From the NCBI GenBank assembly GCA_017417465.1, contig JAFPZD010000086.1, positions 1 through 39,435 on the forward strand: a DNA stretch of 39,435 nucleotides. The letters run 5' to 3'. Of the stretch, positions 23,377-31,063 are shown in pieces. Positions within the stretch are counted from its first letter, which is position 1. Each line of letters starts with the position of its first letter. The notes under the pieces were generated by a model that was not told the DNA's origin, did not search any database, and saw only the letters and a program-made list of their open reading frames with translations. Position numbers and translations under genes: made by a program. Source of the DNA: Prevotella sp. GTDB taxonomy: Bacteria; Bacteroidota; Bacteroidia; Bacteroidales; Bacteroidaceae.

Positions 23377-25785
23377 ATGAAGAAGATTCTTTCATTACTG
23401 GTTCTGCTGACAGCTGCATTCGTGCAGCTGTCGGCAGCCGACCAATACGACCCGCAGGCCAACGATGCTGCCATCGTGCAGTCGGGGCGTGTACGCTTCA
23501 CGGTGCTCACGCCGCAGATGATCCGCATACAGTTCAGCGCCAAGCAGCAGTTTGAAGACCGCGCCACCTTCGCCATCGTCAACCGCCGCCTGCCCGTTCC
23601 TCACTTCACCACCCGCGAGGAGGGTGGCTACCTCTACATCGAGACCAGCGCCCTGACGCTGCGCTACCGCATCAACTCGGTCATCAACCCCGCCATGAAG
23701 TCGCCCAACAACCTGAGCATCACGCTCAACGTCGATGGGCACGACGTCGTCTGGTACCCTGGCAAGGAGGACGCACTGAACCTGAAAGGCACACGGCGCA
23801 CCCTCGACGGCGGCAGTGGCGACAACTATCGCCCCGACCTCGAGCAGGGCATCATCTCACGCGCCGGATGGGCCGTCATCGACGAATCGCCCAAGACGAA
23901 GCGTGGCGATGGCTCGACAACATTTGCCTTCGACGGACAGGTCGACGGCATCGACTGGCTCGCTGAGCCCGTCGACAAGAACGCCTATGACTGGTATTTC
24001 ATGGGCTATGGACACGACTACAAAACCGCCATTGGCGACTATATAAAGATTGCAGGACGGCAGCCCATGCCGCCACAATACGTCCTCGGCTACTGGTACA
24101 GCAAGTATCAGCGCTACTCGCAACAGGACTTCATCGACCTGGTGAACGAGATGCAGAAGCGTGACATCCCTCTCAGCGTCATGATTTTCGACATGGACTG
24201 GCACCTCGACGGGTGGACGGGCTGGACGTGGAACAAGAGTCTCATCCCCAACCCTGTGGGGCTCATCAACTGGATGCACCAGCGTGACATCAGGGTGGCC
24301 CTGAACCTGCACCCCGCCGACGGCGTGGCCTCGCACGAGGACCACTACAGCGAGATTAGCGCCGCCACAGGCCTCAGCGAGGGCGGACGTGTGCCTTGGA
24401 AGCTCGAAGATCCCAAGTTCTACCAAGCACTGTTCCAGTACATCATCCGTGAGCGCGAAAAGCAGGGCGTCGACTTCTGGTGGCTCGACTGGCAGCAGAA
24501 CCTCACCAGCAACTACACCGAGGGACTGGGCGAGACGTTCTGGTGCAACCACGTCTTCTTCAACGACATGCGCCTGAACCGCACCGACCGCCGACCGCTC
24601 ATCTTTCATCGCTGGGGCGGCATGGGCAGCCACCGCTACCCCATCGGCTTCTCAGGCGACACCTACGGCACCTTCGGCTCACTGGCCTGGCAGCCTTACT
24701 TCACGGCGACAGCCTCGAACGTCTGCTTCGGCTACTGGGGCCACGACATCGGAGGCCATCTCCAAATAGGCGAAAAGAATCCCGAGCTGATGCTGCGCTG
24801 GCTGCAGTTCGGCGTCTTCAGCCCCGTCTTCCGCACACATGGCGCCAGCCAGTGGGGCAACGAGCGTCGCATCTGGATGTACGAGAACTTCCCGCTGATG
24901 CTGCAGGCCGTTAACCTGCGCTACCAGCTCATGCCCTATATCTACACCGCTGCACGCGAGGCTTACGACACCGGCATTTCCATCTGCCGGCCGCTCTACT
25001 ACGACTGGCCCGACCAGAACGAGGCTTACCGCTACGAGGGCGAATACATGTTCGGCGACGATATCCTCGTCTCGCCCGTCGTCACGGCGGCAGAGGACGG
25101 CGAGCGCACCTTCCACAAGACATGGCTCCCCTATGGCGAGTGGTACGACGTGTGCCGCGGTCGGCTGCTCAATGGCGGACAGGTCATCAGCGACTACTAC
25201 GCCATGGACGAGATACCCTACTTCGTCAAGGCGGGTGCCATTATCCCCTGTGCAACACTCAACAGTAAAACGCCGTCACTCACCATCCAGGTGATGCCCG
25301 GTAGTAGCGGCAGCACCCTGCTCTACGAGGACGATGGCGACAGCCAGGACTATCAGAACGACGTCTATGCCACCACCAGCATCAGCCAGCAGCGCTATGG
25401 CAGCATTACCGAGGTGACCATCGCCCCACGCCAAGGCTCCTACGAAGGCATGCCCAACGAGCGCGCCTACCAGGTAGTGCTCCTCAGCGACGAGCGTCCG
25501 GGAACGGTCAGCATCAAAGGTGCCAGCCTCATCGACTGGACTTACGACGAGGCCATCAAGCGCACGGTCATCAATGTCGCCGCTGCACCCTGCTCTCAGC
25601 AGATTGTCGTCTCCGTCAACCATGACGTCTCTACGATCATCGGCCCTGCCATCAAATCGTCAAATAGTAAATCGTCAAATAGTAAATCCTACGACCTCCT
25701 CGGCCGTCCCACGACCCTTCACTCTTCATCCACCATGCCCCATTTCCTCATTCGGGACAATAAAATAGAAAGGAGTAAGCCATGA
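23377..25785 (+). CDS. Secreted GH31 glycoside hydrolase (paralogue B), with sorting-like tail
   Basis: This 802-residue enzyme closely parallels the GH31 at 6422: signal peptide (1-20), N-terminal sandwich with VWYPGKEDALNLKGTRRTL, barrel with MIFDMDWHLDGWTGWTW and ALNLHPADGV, nucleophile Asp in FWWLDWQQ (about 371), acid/base Asp in IGFSGD (about 428), and DUF5110-like LYEDDGDSQDYQND. It differs by a C-terminal extension of about 45 residues: IKSSNSKSSNSKSYDLLGRP, encoded by an intergenic-type repeat, then a sorting-like tail lacking a clear GKK end (it finishes DNKIERSKP). The start is ATG at 23377, because the longer open frame overlaps the small acidic gene. Its stop overlaps the next ATG (ATGA at 25782-25785), so translation is likely coupled to the SusE/F-like protein. 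Confidence 0.93.
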   Translation: MKKILSLLVLLTAAFVQLSAADQYDPQANDAAIVQSGRVRFTVLTPQMIRIQFSAKQQFEDRATFAIVNRRLPVPHFTTREEGGYLYIETSALTLRYRINSVINPAMKSPNNLSITLNVDGHDVVWYPGKEDALNLKGTRRTLDGGSGDNYRPDLEQGIISRAGWAVIDESPKTKRGDGSTTFAFDGQVDGIDWLAEPVDKNAYDWYFMGYGHDYKTAIGDYIKIAGRQPMPPQYVLGYWYSKYQRYSQQDFIDLVNEMQKRDIPLSVMIFDMDWHLDGWTGWTWNKSLIPNPVGLINWMHQRDIRVALNLHPADGVASHEDHYSEISAATGLSEGGRVPWKLEDPKFYQALFQYIIREREKQGVDFWWLDWQQNLTSNYTEGLGETFWCNHVFFNDMRLNRTDRRPLIFHRWGGMGSHRYPIGFSGDTYGTFGSLAWQPYFTATASNVCFGYWGHDIGGHLQIGEKNPELMLRWLQFGVFSPVFRTHGASQWGNERRIWMYENFPLMLQAVNLRYQLMPYIYTAAREAYDTGISICRPLYYDWPDQNEAYRYEGEYMFGDDILVSPVVTAAEDGERTFHKTWLPYGEWYDVCRGRLLNGGQVISDYYAMDEIPYFVKAGAIIPCATLNSKTPSLTIQVMPGSSGSTLLYEDDGDSQDYQNDVYATTSISQQRYGSITEVTIAPRQGSYEGMPNERAYQVVLLSDERPGTVSIKGASLIDWTYDEAIKRTVINVAAAPCSQQIVVSVNHDVSTIIGPAIKSSNSKSSNSKSYDLLGRPTTLHSSSTMPHFLIRDNKIERSKP
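25651..25706. repeat. Linker-coding repeat shared with the GH18-like gene
   Basis: The 37 bp at 25651-25687 are identical to 27744-27780 and encode IKSSNSKSSNSK in frame, as a 15-bp unit repeated. The following DLLGR codons also match. Shorter relatives occur at 30921-30960 and 12421-12450. Confidence 0.85.
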
Positions 25786-26564
25786 ACCATAAACTTTCAT
25801 CTTTCATTTTTCATCTTTCATCTTTCATCTTTCATCTTTCATTTTTCATCTTTCATCTTTCATTTTTTATCTTCTCCGCTCCTGCCGCTGCGCAGGACGC
25901 CCTCTGGGCAACGGGCAGCGCCGTACCCGACGGCACACAGCAGCTCACCCGCCGTGCTGATGGACAGTTCCGTTTTGCCGGTCCCCTCCGCGCCGGCGAA
26001 CTGAAGATCATGACCACGGCCGACTACCAGCCCGGCACCACACAGTTCCTCAAGCCACAGCTGCAGGACTCCTACCTGATAAACTACGGGCTCAACTACG
26101 TCTTGACAACCGATGAGACCCAGCCGGGATGGGTTGTCTCTTTCGATGAGGAGACCTACCGCTTTTTGGTCGACACCAGCAGCCGTAAGGTCACTGGCGA
26201 GCTCGCCCTGCCTTGGAACGAACTGCTCATTGCCGGCAGTGCCTTCGAGGGCGGCTCCGATGGCACGGAGTGGAAGCGCGACAACATGTTGCCATTCACC
26301 CGCGACCACGAGAACCCCTACGTCTTCACATGGACAGGTGAGCTTGGCGACTTCGGCGGTGTGGAACCTGGACGCTTCAAGCTCGAGGGACAGATGACGT
26401 GGGGACCACGCGAGCTCCACCCTTTCAGCCAGGACGAGGACATCCTCAGCGCCTCACAGGCCCGCACAGGCGGCGACGACACGAAATGGCACGTGTCACA
26501 GCCCGGCACCTATACCATCACGGTCGACCTCTTCAACGAAACGGTCAAAGCCACTAAGCACTAA
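25782..26564 (+). CDS. SusE/SusF-like glycan-binding protein (paralogue B) with repeat-coded signal peptide
   Basis: This 260-residue relative of the protein at 8742 has two SusE/F-type beta-sandwich repeats: ALWATGSAVPDGTQQL with AGELKIMTT (about 38-145), and NELLIAGSAFEGGSDGTEWK with YVFTWTGEL, GRFKLEGQMTWGPRELHPF and YTITVDLFNETVKAT (about 146-260). Its signal peptide is abnormal. Residues 5-31 (LSSFIFHLSSFIFHLS and onwards) are coded by eleven TTTCATC-type heptamers, giving a very hydrophobic stretch before SAPAAAQ. A gain or loss of one heptamer would shift the frame. Translation is probably coupled to the upstream GH31 through ATGA, with AGGAG just before. No lipobox Cys. It likely binds the glycan product or substrate of its GH31 partner. 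Confidence 0.78.
   Translation: MNHKLSSFIFHLSSFIFHLSFFIFHLSFFIFSAPAAAQDALWATGSAVPDGTQQLTRRADGQFRFAGPLRAGELKIMTTADYQPGTTQFLKPQLQDSYLINYGLNYVLTTDETQPGWVVSFDEETYRFLVDTSSRKVTGELALPWNELLIAGSAFEGGSDGTEWKRDNMLPFTRDHENPYVFTWTGELGDFGGVEPGRFKLEGQMTWGPRELHPFSQDEDILSASQARTGGDDTKWHVSQPGTYTITVDLFNETVKATKH
25794..25870. repeat. Eleven-unit heptamer repeat in a signal-peptide coding region
   Basis: CTTTCAT/TTTTCAT/TTTTTAT units fill 77 bp exactly (11 x 7), starting 12 bp after the ATG. The unit length is not a multiple of 3, so unit-number change alters the frame. Confidence 0.9.
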
Positions 26565-26582
26565 CTCAAAGCGTAATCACTC

Positions 26583-27866
26583 ATGTCCCGTCTCCTTCTA
26601 CTCCTCGGCTGGCTGTGCTGCAGCGTTGCCGCAGCCGCTCCTCCCCACCCGACCACCGGCGTCTACGTCGGCGGCCACATCCGGCGTGAACGCCCTAACA
26701 CCATCACCAACCTGAAAAACTCTGGCTTCACCTACGCTATCCTTTTCAACGTTAATGTCGAGCCCGACGGCACACTGACCACCGACGGAGAGACCATCTG
26801 CAAAGATGGCACGTATGTGTTTGCTAACACGCAGCCCCACTACGTCGACGACGTCAAAGAGCTGAAGGCGTGGCCAACAGGTATCAGCCGCATAGAGATC
26901 TGCATTGGCGGATGGGGCAACGAGTCATACAGCCGCATCCGTGACCTCATCAACAAGGAGGGCATCGGCAGCAACTCCATTCTCTACCGTAATTTCAAGG
27001 CACTGAAGGAGGCCATCCCAGAGATCGACGCTGTGAACAACGACGACGAGCACTGCTACGACAGCAACACGGCCGTACGCTTCCATGTCATGATGAGTCA
27101 GCTGGGCTACAAGACCACCGTGGCGCCCTACACCAACAAGGCGTTCTGGGAAAGACTTGTCACACAGCTGAACCAGTCACGTCCCGGTGCCTGCGACCGC
27201 GTGCTCATCCAGTGCTACGATGGCGGAGCCTACAACAACCCTTCCGACTGGCACTTCGGTGACATCCCGCTCCACGCCGGACGCACCAACTATCAGTCCG
27301 ACATGCAGGCATCCATCAACCAGATGCAGACCTGGCGCGACCAGAATGGTGTGACGGGCGCCTTCGTATGGGTCTACAACGACGAGACATGGAACCTCAA
27401 CCAGTGGGCTTCGGCCATGAACCGCATCTTCCCCTCCATGAGCAGCGATGACGCCGTGGCCACCTTCTACAGCGACAACAACTTCGGTGGCTACGCCGTG
27501 TCACTGCCCGTAGGCGAATATGGCACGGGGCAGCTTGCTGCCTACGGCATTACCAACAGGGACATACAGTCGTTCCGACTCACTGAGGGCTACCAGCTGA
27601 CAGCTTACATCACTAACGACCTCACCGGTGTGTCGAAGTCATGGACCGACGCTGAGATGGAACGCATGGGGGCATGGGGTAACCGCATCTCATCACTGAA
27701 GATAGAGCTCATCGACGATGAGTCGGCCATCAGCGATCCTGTCATCAAATCGTCAAATAGTAAATCGTCAAATAGTAAATATTATGATCTACTTGGCCGT
27801 CAAGGTTCAACGTCCCCAGGTCTGCGCATCGTCAACGGGAAGAAGATCATCTATCACCAACATTAA
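26583..27866 (+). CDS. Secreted GH18-like protein with beta/gamma-crystallin domain
   Basis: The 427-residue protein has a signal peptide (1-18, ending AAAA). A TIM-barrel-like domain follows (about 22-285) with GVYVGGHIRRERPNTI, ISRIEICIGGWGNESY, and IDAVNNDDEHCYD, which aligns with the GH18 catalytic DGxDxDxE; the last Asp and the Glu are kept, one Asp is Asn. RVLIQCYDGGAYNNP is like the GH18 strand-6 block. Then a beta/gamma-crystallin domain (about 297-382: ATFYSDNNFGGYAVSLPVGE, TNRDIQSFRL, GNRISSLKIEL), a fold that often binds calcium. The C-terminus has the repeat-coded SSNSKSSNSK linker and tail YYDLLGRQGS, GLRIVNGKKI. GH18 includes chitinases and endo-beta-N-acetylglucosaminidases; which applies is not visible. 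It may also be a non-catalytic binder. In operon 2, 18 bp after the SusE/F-like gene. Confidence 0.78.
   Translation: MSRLLLLLGWLCCSVAAAAPPHPTTGVYVGGHIRRERPNTITNLKNSGFTYAILFNVNVEPDGTLTTDGETICKDGTYVFANTQPHYVDDVKELKAWPTGISRIEICIGGWGNESYSRIRDLINKEGIGSNSILYRNFKALKEAIPEIDAVNNDDEHCYDSNTAVRFHVMMSQLGYKTTVAPYTNKAFWERLVTQLNQSRPGACDRVLIQCYDGGAYNNPSDWHFGDIPLHAGRTNYQSDMQASINQMQTWRDQNGVTGAFVWVYNDETWNLNQWASAMNRIFPSMSSDDAVATFYSDNNFGGYAVSLPVGEYGTGQLAAYGITNRDIQSFRLTEGYQLTAYITNDLTGVSKSWTDAEMERMGAWGNRISSLKIELIDDESAISDPVIKSSNSKSSNSKYYDLLGRQGSTSPGLRIVNGKKIIYHQH
27744..27800. repeat. Linker-coding repeat shared with the GH31 gene at 23377
   Basis: 27744-27780 is identical to 25651-25687. It joins the crystallin domain to the DLLGR tail of the GH18-like protein, and is preceded by a TCGGCCATCAGCGATCC block that also occurs before the tail of the C10 protease. 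Confidence 0.85.
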
Positions 27867-27878
27867 ACGACAATACCG

Positions 27879-30800
27879 ATGAAGTGCATACACCGTACCC
27901 TTGCCCTTAGTTTATTGCTGTTCGCAGCCGCCACAACAAGTGCCGAGCCAGTCACCCCTGAACAGGCCCTGCAGCAAGCACGACAGTTCCTGCAGCAGAA
28001 GCAGCGCACCTGCGACGCCACGCCCGTCAAATCTCAATTCGCAATTCGCAAATCTCAAATCTCCGCTCGGCCGAAGGACGCTTGCTACCAACGGGACGCA
28101 AGAATTCACGAATCTCAACCAACACTCCCACCTTATTATATATTTAATACTGAAGGCGGACAAGGCTTTGTCATCATAGCAGGCGACGACCGTGCGGAGA
28201 CCATTCTCGGCTATACCGACCAAGGCACCTTCGACCCCACCAACGTTCCCGAAGGCCTCGACTGGCTGTTGACTTCCTACACCGACCAGATGGAAGCCCT
28301 CGTGCCCGACGCTTCTCCATCGGGAAAAAGGCCCTCTCCTTCCCATGTGGCTCCCCGCACCCCCGTCCCCCCTCTGCTGCCATTCCTCTGGAACCAGGGC
28401 GAACCTTATAACATTCTCTGTCCCCGCTACCTCAACCGCGACGGCTCAGAGGGCGACCGTAGTGCCACGGGCTGTGTTGCCACGGCCGTTGCACAGGTCA
28501 TGGGCTACTACCGTTACCCCGATGCCACCCAGCGCTACATTCCCGCCTACACCGTCGACTACGACACCGACGAAGGTAAGAAGACCGTCCGCATGCAGGG
28601 CGTACAGCGCGGCGCAACCATCGACTGGGACAACATCCTGCCCGTCTACGACGGCAACTCCACTGCTCGTCAGGACACGGCCATCGCCGAACTCATGCTT
28701 TACGTCGGTCTCGGTTCGAAGATGAGCTACGGTGCCTCCTCGGCCACTTTCCTCAGCACGGCCTGCGATGCCCTCGTCAACTACTTCGGCTACGACGATG
28801 GCACCCACATCGAAAGCCGTGGCAACTACACCATTGCCGGCTGGCACGACCTGCTCTACAACGAACTGGCCACGGGTCACCCCATTGCCTTCTCAGCCGT
28901 CAACTCTGGCGGCGGCCATGCCTTTGTGCTCGATGGCTGCGATGCCGAGGGTCTGTTCCACGTGAACTGGGGATGGGGCGGACTCGACAACGGCTACTTC
29001 CGCATCGACGTCCTCGCGCCTGACGTAGGCACCGGCATCGGCGCCAGCCCCACCCCCGACGGCTACAACATGGGACAGGAGGCTATCATCGGTATGCAGC
29101 TGCCCGACGACATCAAGGCCGACCCCGTGCAGCCCTGCCTCACTGCCAACGACTGGGAGCTACGCCCCGGCAACGTCTTCTTCGCCAACTTTGTCAACTG
29201 GACGGGTATCAACACCACGTGGGACATGGGTATTGGCTACGCTGACGCCGACGGCAACATCGTCCCCATTGGTAACAAGGCGACGGCACAGATCAACGCC
29301 AACTACTACTCTGGACAGTCGTTCACCATCACTGGTCTGCCCGCCGGCACTTATCACGTAGTGCCCATCAGTAAGCGTGCCAGCACCAACAACTGGCGTT
29401 CGCACGTGAACCCCGACATCCGTTACGTCCTTGTCACCGTCGACGACAGTGGACAGACGACAGTCGAGCTTCGTCCCATTGAGTCTATCGAGGTGACAGG
29501 CATCAACTTCCCTGGCAACCACCGCACCGGTGACCGCCAGACGGTACGTGCCACCTTCCGCAACCTTGGCGACGAATACTTCCGCGAAGTGCACCTGTTT
29601 GCATCGACCACCGACTACATGGGTGAGAGTCTCGGACGCACAGCTCTCACCATGGAGGAGGGCGGCGAGGGAACCACCTCTTTCTTCTTCACTCCCGACC
29701 ACGCAGGCACGTGGAACGTATGGCTCTGCCTCGACGACCGCGGCAACCACATCCTGGCACAGACCACCGTCGACATCAGCGACGAGGGCACGGCCGGCGG
29801 CTACAACCTGCGCTATGTCAGCCACACCGTCACCAACCGCTCCAACGGCAATGTCTACGGCAACCGCATGCATGGCAAGGTGAACATCTTGAACCAGGCA
29901 ACCGAGACCTTCGATGGTAACGTCCGCCTGTGGCTCTTCAAGCAGGCTGACAACGGCGGCTTCTATGGTGACGCCAGCGTCTATCGCCACATCACCGTCG
30001 AGCCACGCAAGACGGCCACTGTCACTTACGCCTTCGACGACCTGCAGCTTGGCGCCAACTACGTCATGAGCATCCTCTACGAGGAGGGCGGCGACATTCA
30101 GGACGGTGGTCTCAAGAACATGGGACGCACACAGGCTGGCGTTGTCTATTGGCAGCAGGACCTCACGCTCAGTGGCATGGCTCCCGCAGCTACCATCAGT
30201 ATTCCCAATGGTGCAGCTACCGTCGACTTCAGTTGTGCACAGAATGCTGTCAAGACCGTCCGTCCCAACAGCAATCCAAACGCGCTCTACCTGTTCCCCG
30301 AAGGCAGCACGGTGCCCGATGGCCTTGAAGAGGCCAACGTCGTCGTGGGCAGTCAGGCCGGAACCATACGTCTTTCCGACGGCTACACCTTCTACACCCC
30401 CGTCGCCTTTACAGCTGCAGAAGCCGTCTACGAGCGTCCCACTACCGACGACGGCAGCTGGCAGACCCTTACCCTGCCCTTCGCACCGCAACAGCTGCCC
30501 GAGGGTCTGAAGGTCTTGGCCCTCACTGGCGAGACCACCAACCAGCTGCCTTACTTCACAGCCACCACCGACGTGTTACCTTACGTGCCCTACCTCGTCA
30601 GCAGCAACGCAGCATCCACACCGTCCGAAGCCTACCGCTTCACGGCCGCCAATGCCAAGTTCCCAACGACGACTCTCAGTAACGTGGCGAATGGCATAGC
30701 CGCTGGAATACCTGTCGTTACCGACAACTACCGTTTCATTGGCACCACCATCAAGACCCGCCTCTCCGGCCTCTACAAACTCGACGCTGCACAGACGGCC

Positions 30801-31058
30801 TTTATGCCTGCTCCTGCCAACATGCTGACGGAGGCCTTCAATGCTTACTTCACGACAACGCTCAGCCTCGACACCATCACTTTCGAGACCGACCAGCTCT
30901 CGGCCATCAGCGACCCCATTAATCAATGGTCAAATCGTATATCGTCAAATAGTAAATCTTTCGACCTACTTGGCAGACAACGCTCGACGTACAACGATCA
31001 GCGTTCAACGTCACCCCGACTGCGTATCATCAACGGAAAGAAAATCATTACTCATTAA
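27879..31058 (+). CDS. Secreted C10-family cysteine protease (streptopain/PrtT type)
   Basis: The 1059-residue protein has a signal peptide (1-22) and an inhibitory propeptide of the Spi/I69 kind (about 23-125: YIFNTEGGQGFVIIAGDDRA, ILGYTDQGTFD). A papain-like C10 catalytic domain follows, with the active Cys in SATGCVATAVAQVMGYYRYP (about residue 199), His in GGGHAFVLDGCD (about 347) and VNWGWGGLDNGYF. Long beta-rich regions follow (about 400-800), then a domain with SWQTLTLPFAPQQLP (about 860-1020), comparable to the end domain of the GLUG protein at 19596. The sorting-like tail reads SFDLLGRQRS and RLRIINGKKIITH. Residues about 51-80 of the propeptide are coded by an intergenic repeat. It degrades proteins outside the cell. 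Operon 2, 12 bp after the GH18-like gene. Confidence 0.92.
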   Translation: MKCIHRTLALSLLLFAAATTSAEPVTPEQALQQARQFLQQKQRTCDATPVKSQFAIRKSQISARPKDACYQRDARIHESQPTLPPYYIFNTEGGQGFVIIAGDDRAETILGYTDQGTFDPTNVPEGLDWLLTSYTDQMEALVPDASPSGKRPSPSHVAPRTPVPPLLPFLWNQGEPYNILCPRYLNRDGSEGDRSATGCVATAVAQVMGYYRYPDATQRYIPAYTVDYDTDEGKKTVRMQGVQRGATIDWDNILPVYDGNSTARQDTAIAELMLYVGLGSKMSYGASSATFLSTACDALVNYFGYDDGTHIESRGNYTIAGWHDLLYNELATGHPIAFSAVNSGGGHAFVLDGCDAEGLFHVNWGWGGLDNGYFRIDVLAPDVGTGIGASPTPDGYNMGQEAIIGMQLPDDIKADPVQPCLTANDWELRPGNVFFANFVNWTGINTTWDMGIGYADADGNIVPIGNKATAQINANYYSGQSFTITGLPAGTYHVVPISKRASTNNWRSHVNPDIRYVLVTVDDSGQTTVELRPIESIEVTGINFPGNHRTGDRQTVRATFRNLGDEYFREVHLFASTTDYMGESLGRTALTMEEGGEGTTSFFFTPDHAGTWNVWLCLDDRGNHILAQTTVDISDEGTAGGYNLRYVSHTVTNRSNGNVYGNRMHGKVNILNQATETFDGNVRLWLFKQADNGGFYGDASVYRHITVEPRKTATVTYAFDDLQLGANYVMSILYEEGGDIQDGGLKNMGRTQAGVVYWQQDLTLSGMAPAATISIPNGAATVDFSCAQNAVKTVRPNSNPNALYLFPEGSTVPDGLEEANVVVGSQAGTIRLSDGYTFYTPVAFTAAEAVYERPTTDDGSWQTLTLPFAPQQLPEGLKVLALTGETTNQLPYFTATTDVLPYVPYLVSSNAASTPSEAYRFTAANAKFPTTTLSNVANGIAAGIPVVTDNYRFIGTTIKTRLSGLYKLDAAQTAFMPAPANMLTEAFNAYFTTTLSLDTITFETDQLSAISDPINQWSNRISSNSKSFDLLGRQRSTYNDQRSTSPRLRIINGKKIITH
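28028..28118. repeat. Intergenic-element sequence inside the C10 propeptide
   Basis: 28028-28061 has TCTCAATTCGCAATTCGCAA-type heptamers. 28079-28105 is a 27-bp identical match to 38924-38950 inside the palindromic element near the window end (GCTTGCTACCAACGGGACGC core), and the bases before it (TCCGCTCG) also match. The block is read in frame as about 30 residues. Confidence 0.85.
30921..30980. repeat. Linker-coding repeat in the C10 protease tail
   Basis: It carries TCAAATCG and TCGTCAAATAGTAAATC units followed by the DLLGR codons, a shorter relative of 25651-25706 and 27744-27800. Confidence 0.7.
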
Positions 31059-31063
31059 GTCTT

